Assembly: GCF_029285175.1 (NCBI RefSeq)
Contig: NZ_JABEDH010000001.1
Coordinates: 1,054,001-1,118,000 of the forward strand
DNA: 64,000 nucleotides
DNA from: Sulfitobacter sp. M05
Lineage (GTDB): Bacteria > Pseudomonadota > Alphaproteobacteria > Rhodobacterales > Rhodobacteraceae
Direction: 5' to 3'
Position 1 is the first letter of the stretch. Each line of letters starts with the position of its first letter. The notes under the pieces are model-generated. The model did not search any database. It was not told the origin of the DNA and saw only the letters and a list, made by a program, of their open reading frames with translations. Made by a program: the position numbers and the translations under genes. Shown one piece after another: positions 44,154 through 55,365 of the stretch.

Positions 44154-44198
44154 CAAAAAGCGCGCCCTGCCTCCAATGCAGGGCGCGTTTCTAATTTT
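44154..44198. terminator. Bidirectional terminator
   Basis: CGCGCCCTGC (44161-44170) and GCAGGGCGCG (44178-44187) form a 10-bp stem with a 7-nt loop. The plus strand continues TTTCTAATTTTT and the minus strand ends in a CTTTTT run, so it serves both the TerB-like gene and the convergent helicase gene. Confidence 0.88.
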
Positions 44199-44207
44199 TC
44201 ACGGTTG

Positions 44208-45527
44208 TTACGCGGCCTGCTGCCCGCCCGGTTTTCCGCGCCCACCGCCACCGCGACGTCTGCGGTTGCCGCTTGCGGGTTTTCCAGCACCTTGCCCAGC
44301 ACCGCCACCGCCACCGGGACGGCCACCGCCGCCGCCAGAGCGGCCACCACGACCACGGCCGCGCGACTGCTTGGGTTTTTCCTCGATCTCGGCCCCTTCC
44401 CACGGACGACCAGAGGCCACGGGGATACGGATTTTCATGACCTTCTGAATGGCAATCAATTCGCCCATCTCATCGGGTGCGCAAAAGGCCACAGCCGCCC
44501 CATCCTTGCCCGCCCGAGCAGTTCGGCCAATGCGGTGGACATAGTTGTCCGGCACATTTGGCAACTCATAGTTATAGACATGTTTAACGTCTGGAATATC
44601 AAGCCCCCGCGCCGCAACATCTGTCGCCACCAGCACGGTGACATCGCCAGACTTGAAACCGGCAATCGCGCGGTCGCGCTGACCTTGGGATTTGTTGCCA
44701 TGGATGGATGCCGCGTCGAACCCTGCTTTCACCAGCGTTTTCATCAGCTTTTCACAGCCGTGTTTTGTGCGGCCAAAAACCAACGCACGTTCGCCCTTAT
44801 GTTTGGCCAGCAACTCCATCAGCAAAGACTGCTTTTCCGCCTTGGCAATGAAATGCACCTCTTGGGTGATCTTATCCGCCGCTTTGCCCGGAGGCGAAAC
44901 CTCGATGCGGATCGGGTTGCTCAGGTAGCTGTTGGCAATCTCGCTCATCAGCTTGGGCATGGTGGCCGAAAACAGCATCGTCTGGCGCTCTTTGGGCAGG
45001 ACCGCAGAGATTTTGCGCAGATCATGGATGAACCCCATATCTAGCATTTGATCCGCTTCGTCCAAGACCAGAAACGTGGTCTCTTCAAGGCGCACGGCGC
45101 GGCGGTCCATCAGGTCAAGCAAACGACCTGGCGTCGCCACCAGCATGTCCACCCCTTTGGCAAGCCGCGAAATCTGTGGGTTGATTGACTGACCGCCAAC
45201 AACCATTTGTGCTTTAAGTGGAGTGCCTTCGCAGAAACCTTTAAGGTTCTGCATGATCTGTTGTGCCAGCTCACGCGTCGGCGCAAGCACCAGTGCACGC
45301 ACGGATTTGGGCGCTGGCCGCTTGGGGTTTTCCAGCATCTGCGCCACCAACGGCACACCAAAAGCGGCCGTTTTGCCGGTACCGGTTTGCGCCAGCCCCA
45401 TCACGTCGCGCCCGTTCAACGCATGTGGAATCGCTTGTTTCTGGATCGGTGTCGGATCTTTCAGACCCATTTCAGTCAGGCGCGCCACCAGTTTCGCTGG
45501 CAGCTCCATCATGTCAAAATCGCTCAT
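44208..45527 (-). CDS. DEAD-box ATP-dependent RNA helicase (RhlE type)
   Basis: 439 residues. Q motif DPTPIQKQAIPHAL, motif I AQTGTGKT, motif II VLDEADQML, motif III FSATMP, and the C-terminal RecA domain with VATDVAARGLDIPDV and HRIGRTARAG. The last 60 residues are a Gly/Arg-rich tail (RGRGRGGRSGGGGG) that should bind RNA. Likely role in RNA remodelling at low temperature or ribosome assembly. Divergent from the Fur-family gene. Confidence 0.94.
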   Translation of the reverse strand: MSDFDMMELPAKLVARLTEMGLKDPTPIQKQAIPHALNGRDVMGLAQTGTGKTAAFGVPLVAQMLENPKRPAPKSVRALVLAPTRELAQQIMQNLKGFCEGTPLKAQMVVGGQSINPQISRLAKGVDMLVATPGRLLDLMDRRAVRLEETTFLVLDEADQMLDMGFIHDLRKISAVLPKERQTMLFSATMPKLMSEIANSYLSNPIRIEVSPPGKAADKITQEVHFIAKAEKQSLLMELLAKHKGERALVFGRTKHGCEKLMKTLVKAGFDAASIHGNKSQGQRDRAIAGFKSGDVTVLVATDVAARGLDIPDVKHVYNYELPNVPDNYVHRIGRTARAGKDGAAVAFCAPDEMGELIAIQKVMKIRIPVASGRPWEGAEIEEKPKQSRGRGRGGRSGGGGGRPGGGGGAGQGAGKPASGNRRRRGGGGRGKPGGQQAA

Positions 45528-45909
45528 TCATTTTCTTTCTGCGCACGACGTTTCCGCACGCGATATGTGTCGGGCACAAATCTGCACCCCATGGGATCAC
45601 GCGAAACCGGATCACAGGCAGGGACCAAATGTCACAAGCCTGTCCGTCGCGCTTCGCCCCACGCGTGATTTTGGGAACATCGGCGGCCTTGGTCAGCCGG
45701 ACCGCATCATCGGGTCTGGCACTGCTCACGCGGCAGAAGGCATCGCTTGGTCTCCACATGGGGTACTGCGGCGGCTAAGTCAACCAACCGCTGGCCATGA
45801 GCGGCAAAAGACCGCCCGCGAACAGCCACGAAAGACTGGCGCGCAAGACCGGTCTCGCGTAAACAGGAACGCTACACGACACCCACTTTACGCTCCAAAG
45901 GCCGGCACC
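45528..45909. other. Divergent intergenic region between helicase and Fur-family genes
   Basis: 382 bp without a supported gene. A 49-codon frame at 45629-45778 and an antisense one at 45514-45759 have no ribosome site and no family similarity. The region should hold the promoters of both flanking genes; I cannot place them with confidence. Confidence 0.5.
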
Positions 45910-46338
45910 ATGGTTAAATCCATCATTTCACGTTGCGAGGGCATGGGCCTGCGCATGACCGGCCAGCGCCGCATCATCGCGCAGGTAATCGAAAACAGCG
46001 ATGATCACCCTGATGTCGAAGAGCTGTTTGCGCGCGCATCAGACCGCGACGCGGCAATATCAATCGCAACGGTATACCGGACGGTAAAGCTGTTTGAAGA
46101 AGCGGGCATTCTGGACAAGCTGGAATTCGGCGACGGACGCGCGCGCTATGAAGATGCAGAGCGTGACCACCATGACCACCTGATTGACCTCAATTCCGGC
46201 GCGGTGATCGAATTTGTCGATGCCGAGATCGAGGCACTACAGGAAAAGATTGCGCAAAAGCTGGGCTATGAATTGCGCGGCCACCGGATGGAGCTTTACG
46301 GCGTTCCGATCAAAAAGAGTGACGGCCCGACCTCCTAG
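45910..46338 (+). CDS. Fur family transcriptional regulator (Fur/Mur-like)
   Basis: 142 residues from the ATG at 45910 with AAAGG upstream; upstream open frame is not coding. N-terminal winged helix (MTGQRRIIAQVIENSDDHPDVEEL read in pieces, ISIATVYRTVKLFEEAGI as recognition part), then RDHHDHLIDL, the metal-binding His cluster, and a dimerisation domain ending RGHRMELYGVP. No C-terminal CxxC zinc motif. In many Rhodobacterales the closest proteins respond to Mn (Mur) rather than Fe, so the metal is left open. Confidence 0.9.
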   Translation: MVKSIISRCEGMGLRMTGQRRIIAQVIENSDDHPDVEELFARASDRDAAISIATVYRTVKLFEEAGILDKLEFGDGRARYEDAERDHHDHLIDLNSGAVIEFVDAEIEALQEKIAQKLGYELRGHRMELYGVPIKKSDGPTS

Positions 46339-46476
46339 GCTCAGGGCCCAAACAGACGGCCCCATCCGCCTTCCCTCAATAACACCAGAACCCGCGTCTA
46401 TTTTCTTGCTCCTGCCGGTCAAACCGGTCATCTGAGATGACAACAGGTGAAACCCTCGGACAATTAAGGAAACCGT

Positions 46477-47346
46477 ATGGATAATATGCGCGGCGCAGTG
46501 CTGATGGTGCTGGCGATGCTTGGATTCGCTCTGGAAGACATGTTTATCAAGCTGTTGTCGGGCGTTTCCAGTGTTGGGCAAATCCTTGTCATGTTGGGCA
46601 CAGGGGGTGGCATCGTCTTTGGCGTGATTGTGTTAATGCAGGGCAAGTCTCTGTTTTCGCGCGATATGCTGTCAGCACCGATTGGGCTGCGGGCCTTGGG
46701 CGAAATGGTCGGCACCGTGGCATTCGTATCTGCCCTGTCACTCACCCCAATCTCAAGCGCCTCGGCGATTTTGCAAGCCACCCCGCTGGTGGTGACATTG
46801 GGCGCAGCCCTGTTTCTCGGCGAACCTGTCGGCTGGCGGCGTTGGAGCGCGATCTGTGTGGGTCTTTTTGGGGTCTTGCTGATCATCCGCCCCGGCATGG
46901 ACAGCTTTCAGGTTCTTTCTCTGTTGGCTGTTGTCGCGGTGTTCATGCTGGCCCTGCGGGATCTGGCAACACGGCGCACCCCGGCGACGATTTCCACGAT
47001 GCAGCTCAGCTTTCTCGGATTTATCGTGCTGATCCCCGCCGGCGCGCTGCTGATGCTGGCAAGCGGCAATGCAGTGGTTATCTTTGACGCCCAAGGCTGG
47101 ATCTACTTTTGCGCCGCGCTTACCATCGGCGTTTTTGCCTATTACGCAATTGTTGCAGCCATGCGGGTCGGTGAGGTCAGCTTTGTCACCCCTTTCCGGT
47201 ATGCCCGTCTGGTCTTTGCGCTGATCATCGGGGTGATCGTGTTCGCCGAATCCCCGGATATGCTCACCCTGATCGGCGCGGCGATCATCGTCCTGTCCGG
47301 CATTTATTCGGTTTGGCGCGAGCGAAGGGTCGCTGCCCGGGCCTAG
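46477..47346 (+). CDS. DMT superfamily (EamA) transporter
   Basis: 289 residues, ten membrane segments in two repeats. ISSASAILQATPLVVTLGAALFLGE (pieces ISSASAILQATPLVV and GAALFLGEPVGW) is the conserved loop of the first repeat. AAGGAAACC upstream of the ATG. Substrate unknown. It is only distantly similar to the DMT gene at 42248. Lies between the Fur-family gene and eno on the plus strand. Confidence 0.87.
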   Translation: MDNMRGAVLMVLAMLGFALEDMFIKLLSGVSSVGQILVMLGTGGGIVFGVIVLMQGKSLFSRDMLSAPIGLRALGEMVGTVAFVSALSLTPISSASAILQATPLVVTLGAALFLGEPVGWRRWSAICVGLFGVLLIIRPGMDSFQVLSLLAVVAVFMLALRDLATRRTPATISTMQLSFLGFIVLIPAGALLMLASGNAVVIFDAQGWIYFCAALTIGVFAYYAIVAAMRVGEVSFVTPFRYARLVFALIIGVIVFAESPDMLTLIGAAIIVLSGIYSVWRERRVAARA

Positions 47347-48696
<1,350 letters not shown>

Positions 48697-48705
48697 TCAC
48701 GGATA

Positions 48706-48730
48706 CGGGGTGCGGCCTTGCTGCACCCCG
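48706..48730 (+). terminator. Hairpin after enolase gene (possible terminator or attenuator)
   Basis: CGGGGTGC and GCACCCCG are perfect 8-bp arms around a 9-nt loop, 9 nt after the eno stop. No T-run follows, so it may be a processing or Rho-related element. The GNAT gene starts only 10 nt later. Confidence 0.5.
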
Positions 48731-48739
48731 AACCACAAG

Positions 48740-49255
48740 ATGTCTCGCATCACTTTAACCCACGCAACCCGGCCTGACGATTTGAACGCTGTACGCGCCC
48801 TCTGCTGGGCTTACCGCGATTTCCTGCTGTCACATTCCGACATTGATCGTGACATCACCGAAACCTTTTACCCGGTTGCGAAATACACCGCCCTGATGGC
48901 CGATCTGCCCATATTGCACGCCCGCCCCAAAGGAATCGTGCTGCTTGCCCGCGACGCTGACGGGACGGCATTGGGCTGTGGCATGACCCATGCACTTGAC
49001 GATGAAACCTCTGAAGTAAAACGGGTTTTCGTAAGTGACAGGGCTCGGGGCAAAGGCGTTGCCGCCCTGATCTGCACCGCCCTGATCACCCAGGCCAAAA
49101 CAGACGGCTTTACCCGCATCGTTCTGGACACCTCCAAAAGCCTGCACGCCGCGCAGCGCCTCTATCAACGCCTCGGCTTTACCCCCTGCGCGCCCTATCA
49201 ACCGATCCCCAAGGACGTGCTGCCAGAGCTGTTGTTCTACGAACGCGCCCTGTAA
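48740..49255 (+). CDS. GNAT family N-acetyltransferase
   Basis: 171 residues from the ATG at 48740. Acetyl-CoA motif VFVSDRARGKGVAALICTALI and the terminal LDTSKSLHAAQRLYQRLGF (pieces) define the fold. Substrate unknown. Read from the eno transcript if the intervening hairpin is passed. Confidence 0.83.
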   Translation: MSRITLTHATRPDDLNAVRALCWAYRDFLLSHSDIDRDITETFYPVAKYTALMADLPILHARPKGIVLLARDADGTALGCGMTHALDDETSEVKRVFVSDRARGKGVAALICTALITQAKTDGFTRIVLDTSKSLHAAQRLYQRLGFTPCAPYQPIPKDVLPELLFYERAL

Positions 49256-49295
49256 CCCAATTCGGAAACGCCGAAACGGTATCGCGTCCCCTCAG

Positions 49296-49318
49296 CTTCA
49301 TCTTGCCAATAAACTCAA
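49296..49318 (-). repeat. 23-bp dispersed repeat, copy 3
   Basis: Minus-strand core AGTTTATTGGCAAGATGAAG. Similarity with copy 2 extends further on both sides (GGTGG before, CT after). It lies 77 nt downstream of the anmK stop and 41 nt beyond the convergent GNAT gene. Confidence 0.8.
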
Positions 49319-49394
49319 TCCCACCAGCAGACCCAACACCGTCGCCCACGTTCAACACAGGGGCACAATCCTTGTAAGGCCCCACAACGCCCAA

Positions 49395-50501
49395 CTACCC
49401 CGGCAGGCTGACGATCCCGCCCCCCACAGCCGCACGTACCCCGGTTGTTGTCGCACAAGACGTCGCCATCCCTCGCGCCACCCGTACCGCCAGATAGGCA
49501 AAGGCCTGTGCCTCCAGCATATCACCGTCCAGCCCGATTTCCTCAATCGCAACCACAGGGCAGTCAAGACTGACGGCAAGCATTTGCATCAACACAGGAT
49601 TGTTGCGTCCCCCCCCCGTAACAAAAACCCGTAATGGCAGACTTGGACAGTGCTGCATGGCCTCGGCCACACCTGTCGCACACATTGCTGTCAGCGTAGC
49701 CGCTGCATCGGCATCAGACAACTCCCCCACTAAGGCGATCATCTCAGAAAAATCATTCCGGTCCAATGACTTGGGCGGGATACGGGCAAAATATGGTTCC
49801 GCCAGAAACAACTCCAGCGCCCCCTGTTCCACCACGCCCCGCGCAGCCAGCTTGCCGCCCTCGTCAAAGGGGCGGCCCAAACGGCTCTGCATCAGATCAT
49901 TCATCGGCGCATTGGCCGGCCCGGTGTCAAAAGCCAGCAAAGCCCCCACATCCTGTGGTCGCGCCACTGACGGATCCACCCAAGTCAAATTTCCAACGCC
50001 GCCAAGGTTCAAAAACGCAACCGGTTCCCTCAGCCCGGCAAACCGCGCACAGGCATGGTGAAAAAATGGGGCCAGTGGTGCCCCCTCGCCGCCCATCTCC
50101 ACATCCGCACTGCGAAAATCCCAGACCACGGGGCATCCCAATCGCTGGGCCAGTGCCGCGCCATCACCGACCTGCAATGTCCCCTGCATACGTGGCGCAT
50201 GTGACAGAGTTTGCCCGTGAAATCCAATAATATCAACCGGTTCCATCGGATCAAGCAAAGCAATATGCGCTTGTTCCACTACGTCAGCCGCGGCCTGAAC
50301 CCTATCCCCATGCCATAGACCAAAACCGGCGGCGATCACATCCCGCTCTTGTGGTGTATAGGCCCGATAGGCAGATGGCCCGAACGCCAGAATATCATGC
50401 CCGTCCGTGACCAGTACCGCGGCATCCACCCCATCCAGCGAAGTACCCGACATCGCGCCCAACGCACGCACCGCACCATCCTTACTGATTGCCTTGCTCA
50501 T
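49395..50501 (-). CDS. anmK: Anhydro-N-acetylmuramic acid kinase
   Basis: 368 residues from the ATG at 50501. Recycles cell-wall anhydroMurNAc to MurNAc-6-phosphate. ASKHA kinase fold: [15 protein letters not shown]-terminal phosphate loop, [40 protein letters not shown], and [12 protein letters not shown] for adenosine. Divergent from tyrS, as in many alphaproteobacteria. Confidence 0.95.
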   Translation of the reverse strand: MSKAISKDGAVRALGAMSGTSLDGVDAAVLVTDGHDILAFGPSAYRAYTPQERDVIAAGFGLWHGDRVQAAADVVEQAHIALLDPMEPVDIIGFHGQTLSHAPRMQGTLQVGDGAALAQRLGCPVVWDFRSADVEMGGEGAPLAPFFHHACARFAGLREPVAFLNLGGVGNLTWVDPSVARPQDVGALLAFDTGPANAPMNDLMQSRLGRPFDEGGKLAARGVVEQGALELFLAEPYFARIPPKSLDRNDFSEMIALVGELSDADAAATLTAMCATGVAEAMQHCPSLPLRVFVTGGGRNNPVLMQMLAVSLDCPVVAIEEIGLDGDMLEAQAFAYLAVRVARGMATSCATTTGVRAAVGGGIVSLPG

Positions 50502-50584
50502 ATCCTGCCCCTCAAGCCGGGCCTTTCCCTTGGCGACCCTTGCGCCTATAGATGCCCCGCAAAGCAAGCGTGAGGCAAGACACC

Positions 50585-51835
50585 ATGACCTACCACCCCA
50601 AATCGGATTTCATTAATGTAATGATGGAGCGCGGATTTCTGGCCGACTGCACCGATTATCAAGGGCTGGATGACGCCTTTGCCGCCGGTGTTGTACCTGC
50701 CTATATCGGTTATGACGCCACCGCCCAGTCCTTGCACGTGGGTCATCTGATGAACATCATGGTGCTGCGCTGGTTGCAGAAATGTGGTCATAAGCCGATC
50801 ACTTTGATGGGCGGCGGCACCACCAAGGTGGGTGATCCTTCGTTCCGAAGCGATGAGCGGCCCCTGCTTGGACCAGAACAAATTGCGGCTAACATCTCGG
50901 GAATGCAGCAGGTTTTTGCAAAATATTTGCAATACGGCGATGCAAAGACCGATGCGATCATGCTGAACAATGCCGAATGGCTGGACCAGTTAAACTATCT
51001 TGATTTCTTGCGGGACATCGGACGCCATTTCAGCGTGAACCGTATGCTCAGCTTTGAGAGCGTAAAATCACGACTGGACCGTGAACAATCGCTGTCGTTC
51101 CTCGAATTCAACTACATGATCTTGCAGGCCTATGATTTTCTGGAAATCAACCGCCGCTATGGGTGCCTGTTGCAAATGGGGGGCTCGGACCAATGGGGCA
51201 ATATCGTCAACGGTATCGACCTTACACGCCGGGTGCTGGACAACGAAATTTACGGGCTGACCACACCGCTTTTGACCACGTCAGACGGGCGCAAAATGGG
51301 CAAATCACAGGGCGGGGCAATCTGGCTCAACGGGGATATGTTGTCCCCTTATGAGTTCTGGCAGTTCTGGCGCAATACCACCGACGCTGACACCGGCAAG
51401 TTCTTGAAGCTATTCACAGAATTACCCGTAGAGGAATGCGAACGTCTGGGTGCGCTTGAAGGTTCCGAGATCAACGCTGCAAAGATCATCCTCGCCAATG
51501 AGGTGACCAAACTGCTGCACGGCGCGGAGGCCGCGACAGCCGCCGAAGCCACCGCGCGCGAAGTGTTTGAAAAAGGTGGTGTGGGCGACGACCTGCCAAC
51601 TTTGACCCTCAGCGCAGACGAGGTGGGCGACGGGATATCCATCGTGCAACTTTTGGTAAAATCTGGCCTCGCGGGATCGGGCAAGGAAGCCAAGCGGCTG
51701 ATTTCCGAGAACGGTGCCAAGCTTGACGATGCTCCGCTGACCGATGCCGGCTTGATGCTGGACACGGGCGCATTGTCGTCCCCGGTAAAGCTGAGCGCAG
51801 GCAAAAAACGCCACGCGCTGGTGCAAATCGGCTAA
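50585..51835 (+). CDS. tyrS: Tyrosyl-tRNA synthetase
   Basis: 416 residues from the ATG at 50585. Class I synthetase: HVGHL (HIGH) near residue 50, Tyr pocket [10 protein letters not shown] and [11 protein letters not shown], and KMGKSQGG as KMSKS. C-terminal S4 RNA-binding domain ([20 protein letters not shown]). Full length. Confidence 0.97.
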   Translation: MTYHPKSDFINVMMERGFLADCTDYQGLDDAFAAGVVPAYIGYDATAQSLHVGHLMNIMVLRWLQKCGHKPITLMGGGTTKVGDPSFRSDERPLLGPEQIAANISGMQQVFAKYLQYGDAKTDAIMLNNAEWLDQLNYLDFLRDIGRHFSVNRMLSFESVKSRLDREQSLSFLEFNYMILQAYDFLEINRRYGCLLQMGGSDQWGNIVNGIDLTRRVLDNEIYGLTTPLLTTSDGRKMGKSQGGAIWLNGDMLSPYEFWQFWRNTTDADTGKFLKLFTELPVEECERLGALEGSEINAAKIILANEVTKLLHGAEAATAAEATAREVFEKGGVGDDLPTLTLSADEVGDGISIVQLLVKSGLAGSGKEAKRLISENGAKLDDAPLTDAGLMLDTGALSSPVKLSAGKKRHALVQIG

Positions 51836-51879
51836 GCACTTAACGTCGTCTTAACCAAAACACGGGCTTCATCGGCATT

Positions 51880-52704
51880 ATGTTCGATGAAGCCCGCCCC
51901 CCTGTCACGCCCCTGATGCAAGACCCCGCCTTTGCAAGGGCTTTGCAACTTTGCGGGCAAGAGCCGGTGATCCTGCCCAACGGGCAGTTGCTGCTGCGCC
52001 GACGCATCGCAGGTATCACCCTAACCATGCTGCCCCGTGCGACACCACCTGACGATCTGGCAGACCAGTTGCGCACCCTCGCCTTGCACCGCACCCCCCT
52101 GATCCTATCGCCCCAAGTGCCCTGCCCGCTACCGCGTGCCATGCGCCTGCGCGCGCCTGTCGACTTGGCGGTTCTTGACTTGCGCACCAGCCATAAAAAC
52201 CGACGCGCCAGACTACATGGTAAATGGCGCAACCAATTGAAACGCAGCGAAGAACAAGATTTAAAAGTCAACCGCCGCCCTTTGCCTGCAGATCCCGATA
52301 CCGCCGTTCTGCGTCAAGAAATGATACAATCGCGCAGTCGCGGATATGCCAACTGGCCCGCCCCGCTGACCGCCGGGTTTGCCAAAGCAGCCCAAAGTCA
52401 GACGCATGTGTTTCGGGCGCTTCACAAAGGGCACTCAGTGGCGCACATGCTGTTCTTGAGCCACGGGACCTGCGTCACATACCATCTTGGCCATATCAGC
52501 GATGATGGCAAAAAAAGGGGCGCGCATAACCTGCTGTTGTGGCGGGCGATGCGGTACTTTGCAAATCGCGGTTTCCTGCAAATGGACCTAGGTATGCTGC
52601 GTAAGGACACGCCAGAGCTGAACCGGTTTAAACTGCGCAGCGGTGCAACTCGTCAAAAAACCGGTGGCACACATCTTTACTGGCATCCCTTCACGGGGCA
52701 CTAG
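51880..52704 (+). CDS. FemX/GNAT-like acyltransferase
   Basis: 274 residues. Middle portion KNRRARLHGKWRNQLKRSEEQDLKV resembles the start of the second GNAT lobe of FemAB/FemX-like proteins (pieces HGKWRNQLKRSEE), followed by THVFRALHKGHSVAHMLFLSHG and TYHLGHISDDGKKRGAHNLLLWRAM, which match the acetyl-transferase-type core. C-terminal LDLG-like FLQMDLGMLRKDTP fits the family. Substrate unknown; amino-acid or lipid acylation is possible. 44 nt after tyrS, same strand. Confidence 0.75.
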   Translation: MFDEARPPVTPLMQDPAFARALQLCGQEPVILPNGQLLLRRRIAGITLTMLPRATPPDDLADQLRTLALHRTPLILSPQVPCPLPRAMRLRAPVDLAVLDLRTSHKNRRARLHGKWRNQLKRSEEQDLKVNRRPLPADPDTAVLRQEMIQSRSRGYANWPAPLTAGFAKAAQSQTHVFRALHKGHSVAHMLFLSHGTCVTYHLGHISDDGKKRGAHNLLLWRAMRYFANRGFLQMDLGMLRKDTPELNRFKLRSGATRQKTGGTHLYWHPFTGH

Positions 52705-54512
52705 CCTGCGGCGCGGTCTTCCAGATCCAACCATTCCTCTTCGAAAGAGGCCAGCTTTTCCTGACGTTCTACAAGGGCTTGCGTTGCTTTCTTAAACTTA
52801 ACCGGTTCACGGGTGAACAATTCGGGATCGGCAAGCAAGCCTTCGACCTTGGAAATCTCGGCTTCCAACCGTGCAATCTCGGCGGGCAAAGCCTTGAGCC
52901 GGTGCTTTTCGGTAAAGCTCAGCCCCTTTTTCGCGGCCTTCTTCGGCTCCGCCTTGGCCACGACCGGCCGTTTAGTCTCGGTAACGCTGGTTTCGAAATC
53001 ATCCTGCCCCCGTTGGGCAAGATAGTCAGTCCACCCACCGGCATAGACCGTAGCGCGCCCGTCACCTTCCATGGCGATTGTGGTGGCGGCAACCCGATCG
53101 AGAAAGTCGCGATCGTGACTGACCAGAATCACCGTGCCGTCATATTGCCCCAAAAGCTCCTGCAACAAATCCAGCGTTTCCACGTCCAGATCGTTTGTCG
53201 GTTCGTCCAACACCAGCAGGTTACTTTCACGGGCCATGATTTTGGCCAGTAACAAACGGGCCTTTTCGCCCCCTGAAAGCGAACGCACCGGCGCGCGCGC
53301 CTGCCCCTCGTCAAACAGGAATTCCTTAAGGTAGCCAACAACGTGCTTTGGGTTGCCGCGCACCAGAACCTGATCCGCCTTGCCCGAAACCCGCATCTCT
53401 GGATCGCCGGTCAGTGATTCCCAAAGGGTCATGTCACCATCCAGCTGGGCACGCGCCTGATCAAACAGCGCCAGCGCCAGATTCGTGCCCAAGGTCACCG
53501 TGCCCTGATCTGGCAATTCCTTGCCAATCAACATGTTCAACAGCGTTGTTTTGCCCACCCCATTCGGCCCGACGAGGGCAATGCGATCACCGCGCTGCAC
53601 CTTCAATGAAAAATCCCGCAGAATGGTCTTTTCACCAAATTTCTTGGCGATACCTACCGCTTCGATCACCTTGCGGCCCGACTTTGGCCCGGCCTCAAGC
53701 GCCATTGCCGCAGCGCCCTGCCGGTTAATCTGCGACGCCCGCTCCGCACGTAAATCCTGTAACGCTCGCACACGGCCCTGATTGCGTTTGCGCCGCGCGG
53801 AAATGCCCTCAACAGCCCACCGCGCTTCCGCCTTGATTTTGCGATTCAACTTGTGCCGCTGGGTGTCCTCTTCTTCCCAGACCTGATCTCGCCAGGCTTC
53901 GAATGCGGCGAAACCTTTTTCCTGTCGTTTCACAGAACCCCTGTCAATCCAGAGGGTTGCACGCGTTAATTCACGTAAAAATGCACGGTCGTGACTGATG
54001 ATAACAAAGGCGGTGCGCGTGCCCTTCAACTCGTCTTCCAGCCAGCGGATCGCTTCAATATCCAGATGGTTTGTCGGCTCGTCCAACAACATCAACTCCG
54101 GCTCTTCCGCCATCAGCCGCGCCAAGGCCGCCCGGCGTCTTTCGCCACCGCTGGCCGTCGCGACCGGACGTGCGGGATCAAATTTCAATCCTTCACCGGC
54201 GCGTTCAACCTTGTACATCTCCGACAGTTCAAGCGTTGCCGACGCAAAATCACCCAGCGTTTCATAGCCACTCAGATCCGGATCCTGTTCCATGTAACCG
54301 ACAGAGACACCTGGCCCGGCAATCACATCCCCGCTATCGGCTTCGACCAGACCGGCCATCACCTTCATCAGCGTGGATTTACCCGACCCGTTACGCCCGA
54401 CCAGCGCCACTCGATCGCCGGCCTGTACGACCAACGAAAGGCCTTCAAACACCGGATCACCCCCAAAGGTGAGCGAGATGTCGTTGAGTTGTAAAAGAGG
54501 AGCGCGTGCCAT
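52701..54512 (-). CDS. uup: ABC-F family ATPase (Uup type)
   Basis: 603 residues. Two ABC domains: Walker A GRNGSGKST and GPNGVGKTT, signatures ASGGERRRA and LSGGEKARL, Walker B LLDEPTNHLD and VLDEPTNDLD. The interdomain linker holds EEEDTQRHKLNRKIKAEARW. C-terminal coiled coil (about 530-600), as in Uup, which acts on ribosomes and branched DNA. Stop overlaps the convergent FemX-like gene by 4 nt. Confidence 0.92.
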   Translation of the reverse strand: MARAPLLQLNDISLTFGGDPVFEGLSLVVQAGDRVALVGRNGSGKSTLMKVMAGLVEADSGDVIAGPGVSVGYMEQDPDLSGYETLGDFASATLELSEMYKVERAGEGLKFDPARPVATASGGERRRAALARLMAEEPELMLLDEPTNHLDIEAIRWLEDELKGTRTAFVIISHDRAFLRELTRATLWIDRGSVKRQEKGFAAFEAWRDQVWEEEDTQRHKLNRKIKAEARWAVEGISARRKRNQGRVRALQDLRAERASQINRQGAAAMALEAGPKSGRKVIEAVGIAKKFGEKTILRDFSLKVQRGDRIALVGPNGVGKTTLLNMLIGKELPDQGTVTLGTNLALALFDQARAQLDGDMTLWESLTGDPEMRVSGKADQVLVRGNPKHVVGYLKEFLFDEGQARAPVRSLSGGEKARLLLAKIMARESNLLVLDEPTNDLDVETLDLLQELLGQYDGTVILVSHDRDFLDRVAATTIAMEGDGRATVYAGGWTDYLAQRGQDDFETSVTETKRPVVAKAEPKKAAKKGLSFTEKHRLKALPAEIARLEAEISKVEGLLADPELFTREPVKFKKATQALVERQEKLASFEEEWLDLEDRAAG

Positions 54513-54558
54513 GGCATGCTGCTAAACCCGCACCTTGCAAAGGTCAACGCGCCCTGAC

Positions 54559-54581
54559 CTTCATCTTGCCAATAAACTCAA
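54559..54581 (-). repeat. 23-bp dispersed repeat, copy 4
   Basis: Minus-strand core AGTTTATTGGCAAGATGAAG. Its first bases contain the olsB stop codon TGA. ATGAAG opens only a seven-codon frame here. Confidence 0.8.
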
Positions 54582-55306
54582 ACCAACGCCCGCAACAAAC
54601 GCTTGCGCTGCGCCGGAATCGCCGCGACTTCCAGCCCGGTAAACACATGTAAGGTGTTCATCTCATAATCGACAACGGCATGATCACTAACCCGCCCACC
54701 CATCGCCAAATAGCTACGCAGCAAAGGCGGCATCACACGCCAGGCTTTGGTCAAATTCGGTTTGAATTTGGCTTTCTCAGCATATTCATAGACATGAGCG
54801 GCCTTGCGCGCGGGTGACCAGCTTGCTGGCGCCACATGGCGGGCCCGCAGCAAGGCAAAAGCGTCAAGATAGATATCGGGGTCTACCCCCTGGAACGACG
54901 TACACCCAAACAGCATGTCCACCTGCAACCGATCCACAACTTCGGTGATTGCCGCCCAGACAATGCGCACCACATCAGGATCATGACACCCGGGGGCCAC
55001 ACAAAACCGCCCCAATTCCAGCATCCGCCCGCCAAAAGCTGCCAGCGCGGACAACTCGTAAAACTGCGCCGCATAACTTTGGGTCAGGCTGCCCCTTTCC
55101 AAGGACAGCAAACGAAAACAAGAAACCAATGTGTCACTTGCAGTATCTTCGACAAGAATCTGGGTACTTCGCGTATCAAAGACATCCGCGCCGGCAATTG
55201 TTTCTGCCCCGAAACATGCCTGCCGCAGCGCACAGGCCGCAGCCCTATCGGCATCATCAATTGCAGGGCGGGCCCGCAACCTGCCTTTGATCAACGGCTC
55301 AATCAT
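54578..55306 (-). CDS. olsB: Ornithine N-alpha-acyltransferase (OlsB-like)
   Basis: 242 residues. GNAT-like acyl-ACP-dependent acyltransferase: LRQACFGAE near the start, ELGRFCVAPGCHDPDVVRI core, and MLFGCTSFQGVDPDIY. These match OlsB (COG3176), which makes lyso-ornithine lipid, a membrane lipid important in marine roseobacters under phosphate limitation. The partner olsA is not adjacent. Possible alternative: an acyl-homoserine-lactone-synthase-like relative, less likely. Confidence 0.87.
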   Translation of the reverse strand: MIEPLIKGRLRARPAIDDADRAAACALRQACFGAETIAGADVFDTRSTQILVEDTASDTLVSCFRLLSLERGSLTQSYAAQFYELSALAAFGGRMLELGRFCVAPGCHDPDVVRIVWAAITEVVDRLQVDMLFGCTSFQGVDPDIYLDAFALLRARHVAPASWSPARKAAHVYEYAEKAKFKPNLTKAWRVMPPLLRSYLAMGGRVSDHAVVDYEMNTLHVFTGLEVAAIPAQRKRLLRALV

Positions 55307-55365
55307 ACCTTAACTGCGCCTTGCAACGCGTTGATGCGAAACAAGAAGCAGCTGTTCATGCAGCG

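Noticed and set aside
45629..45778. 49-codon open frame upstream of the Fur-family gene
   Set aside because: No ribosome site, no recognisable domain and an overlapping antisense frame; probably part of the divergent promoter region.
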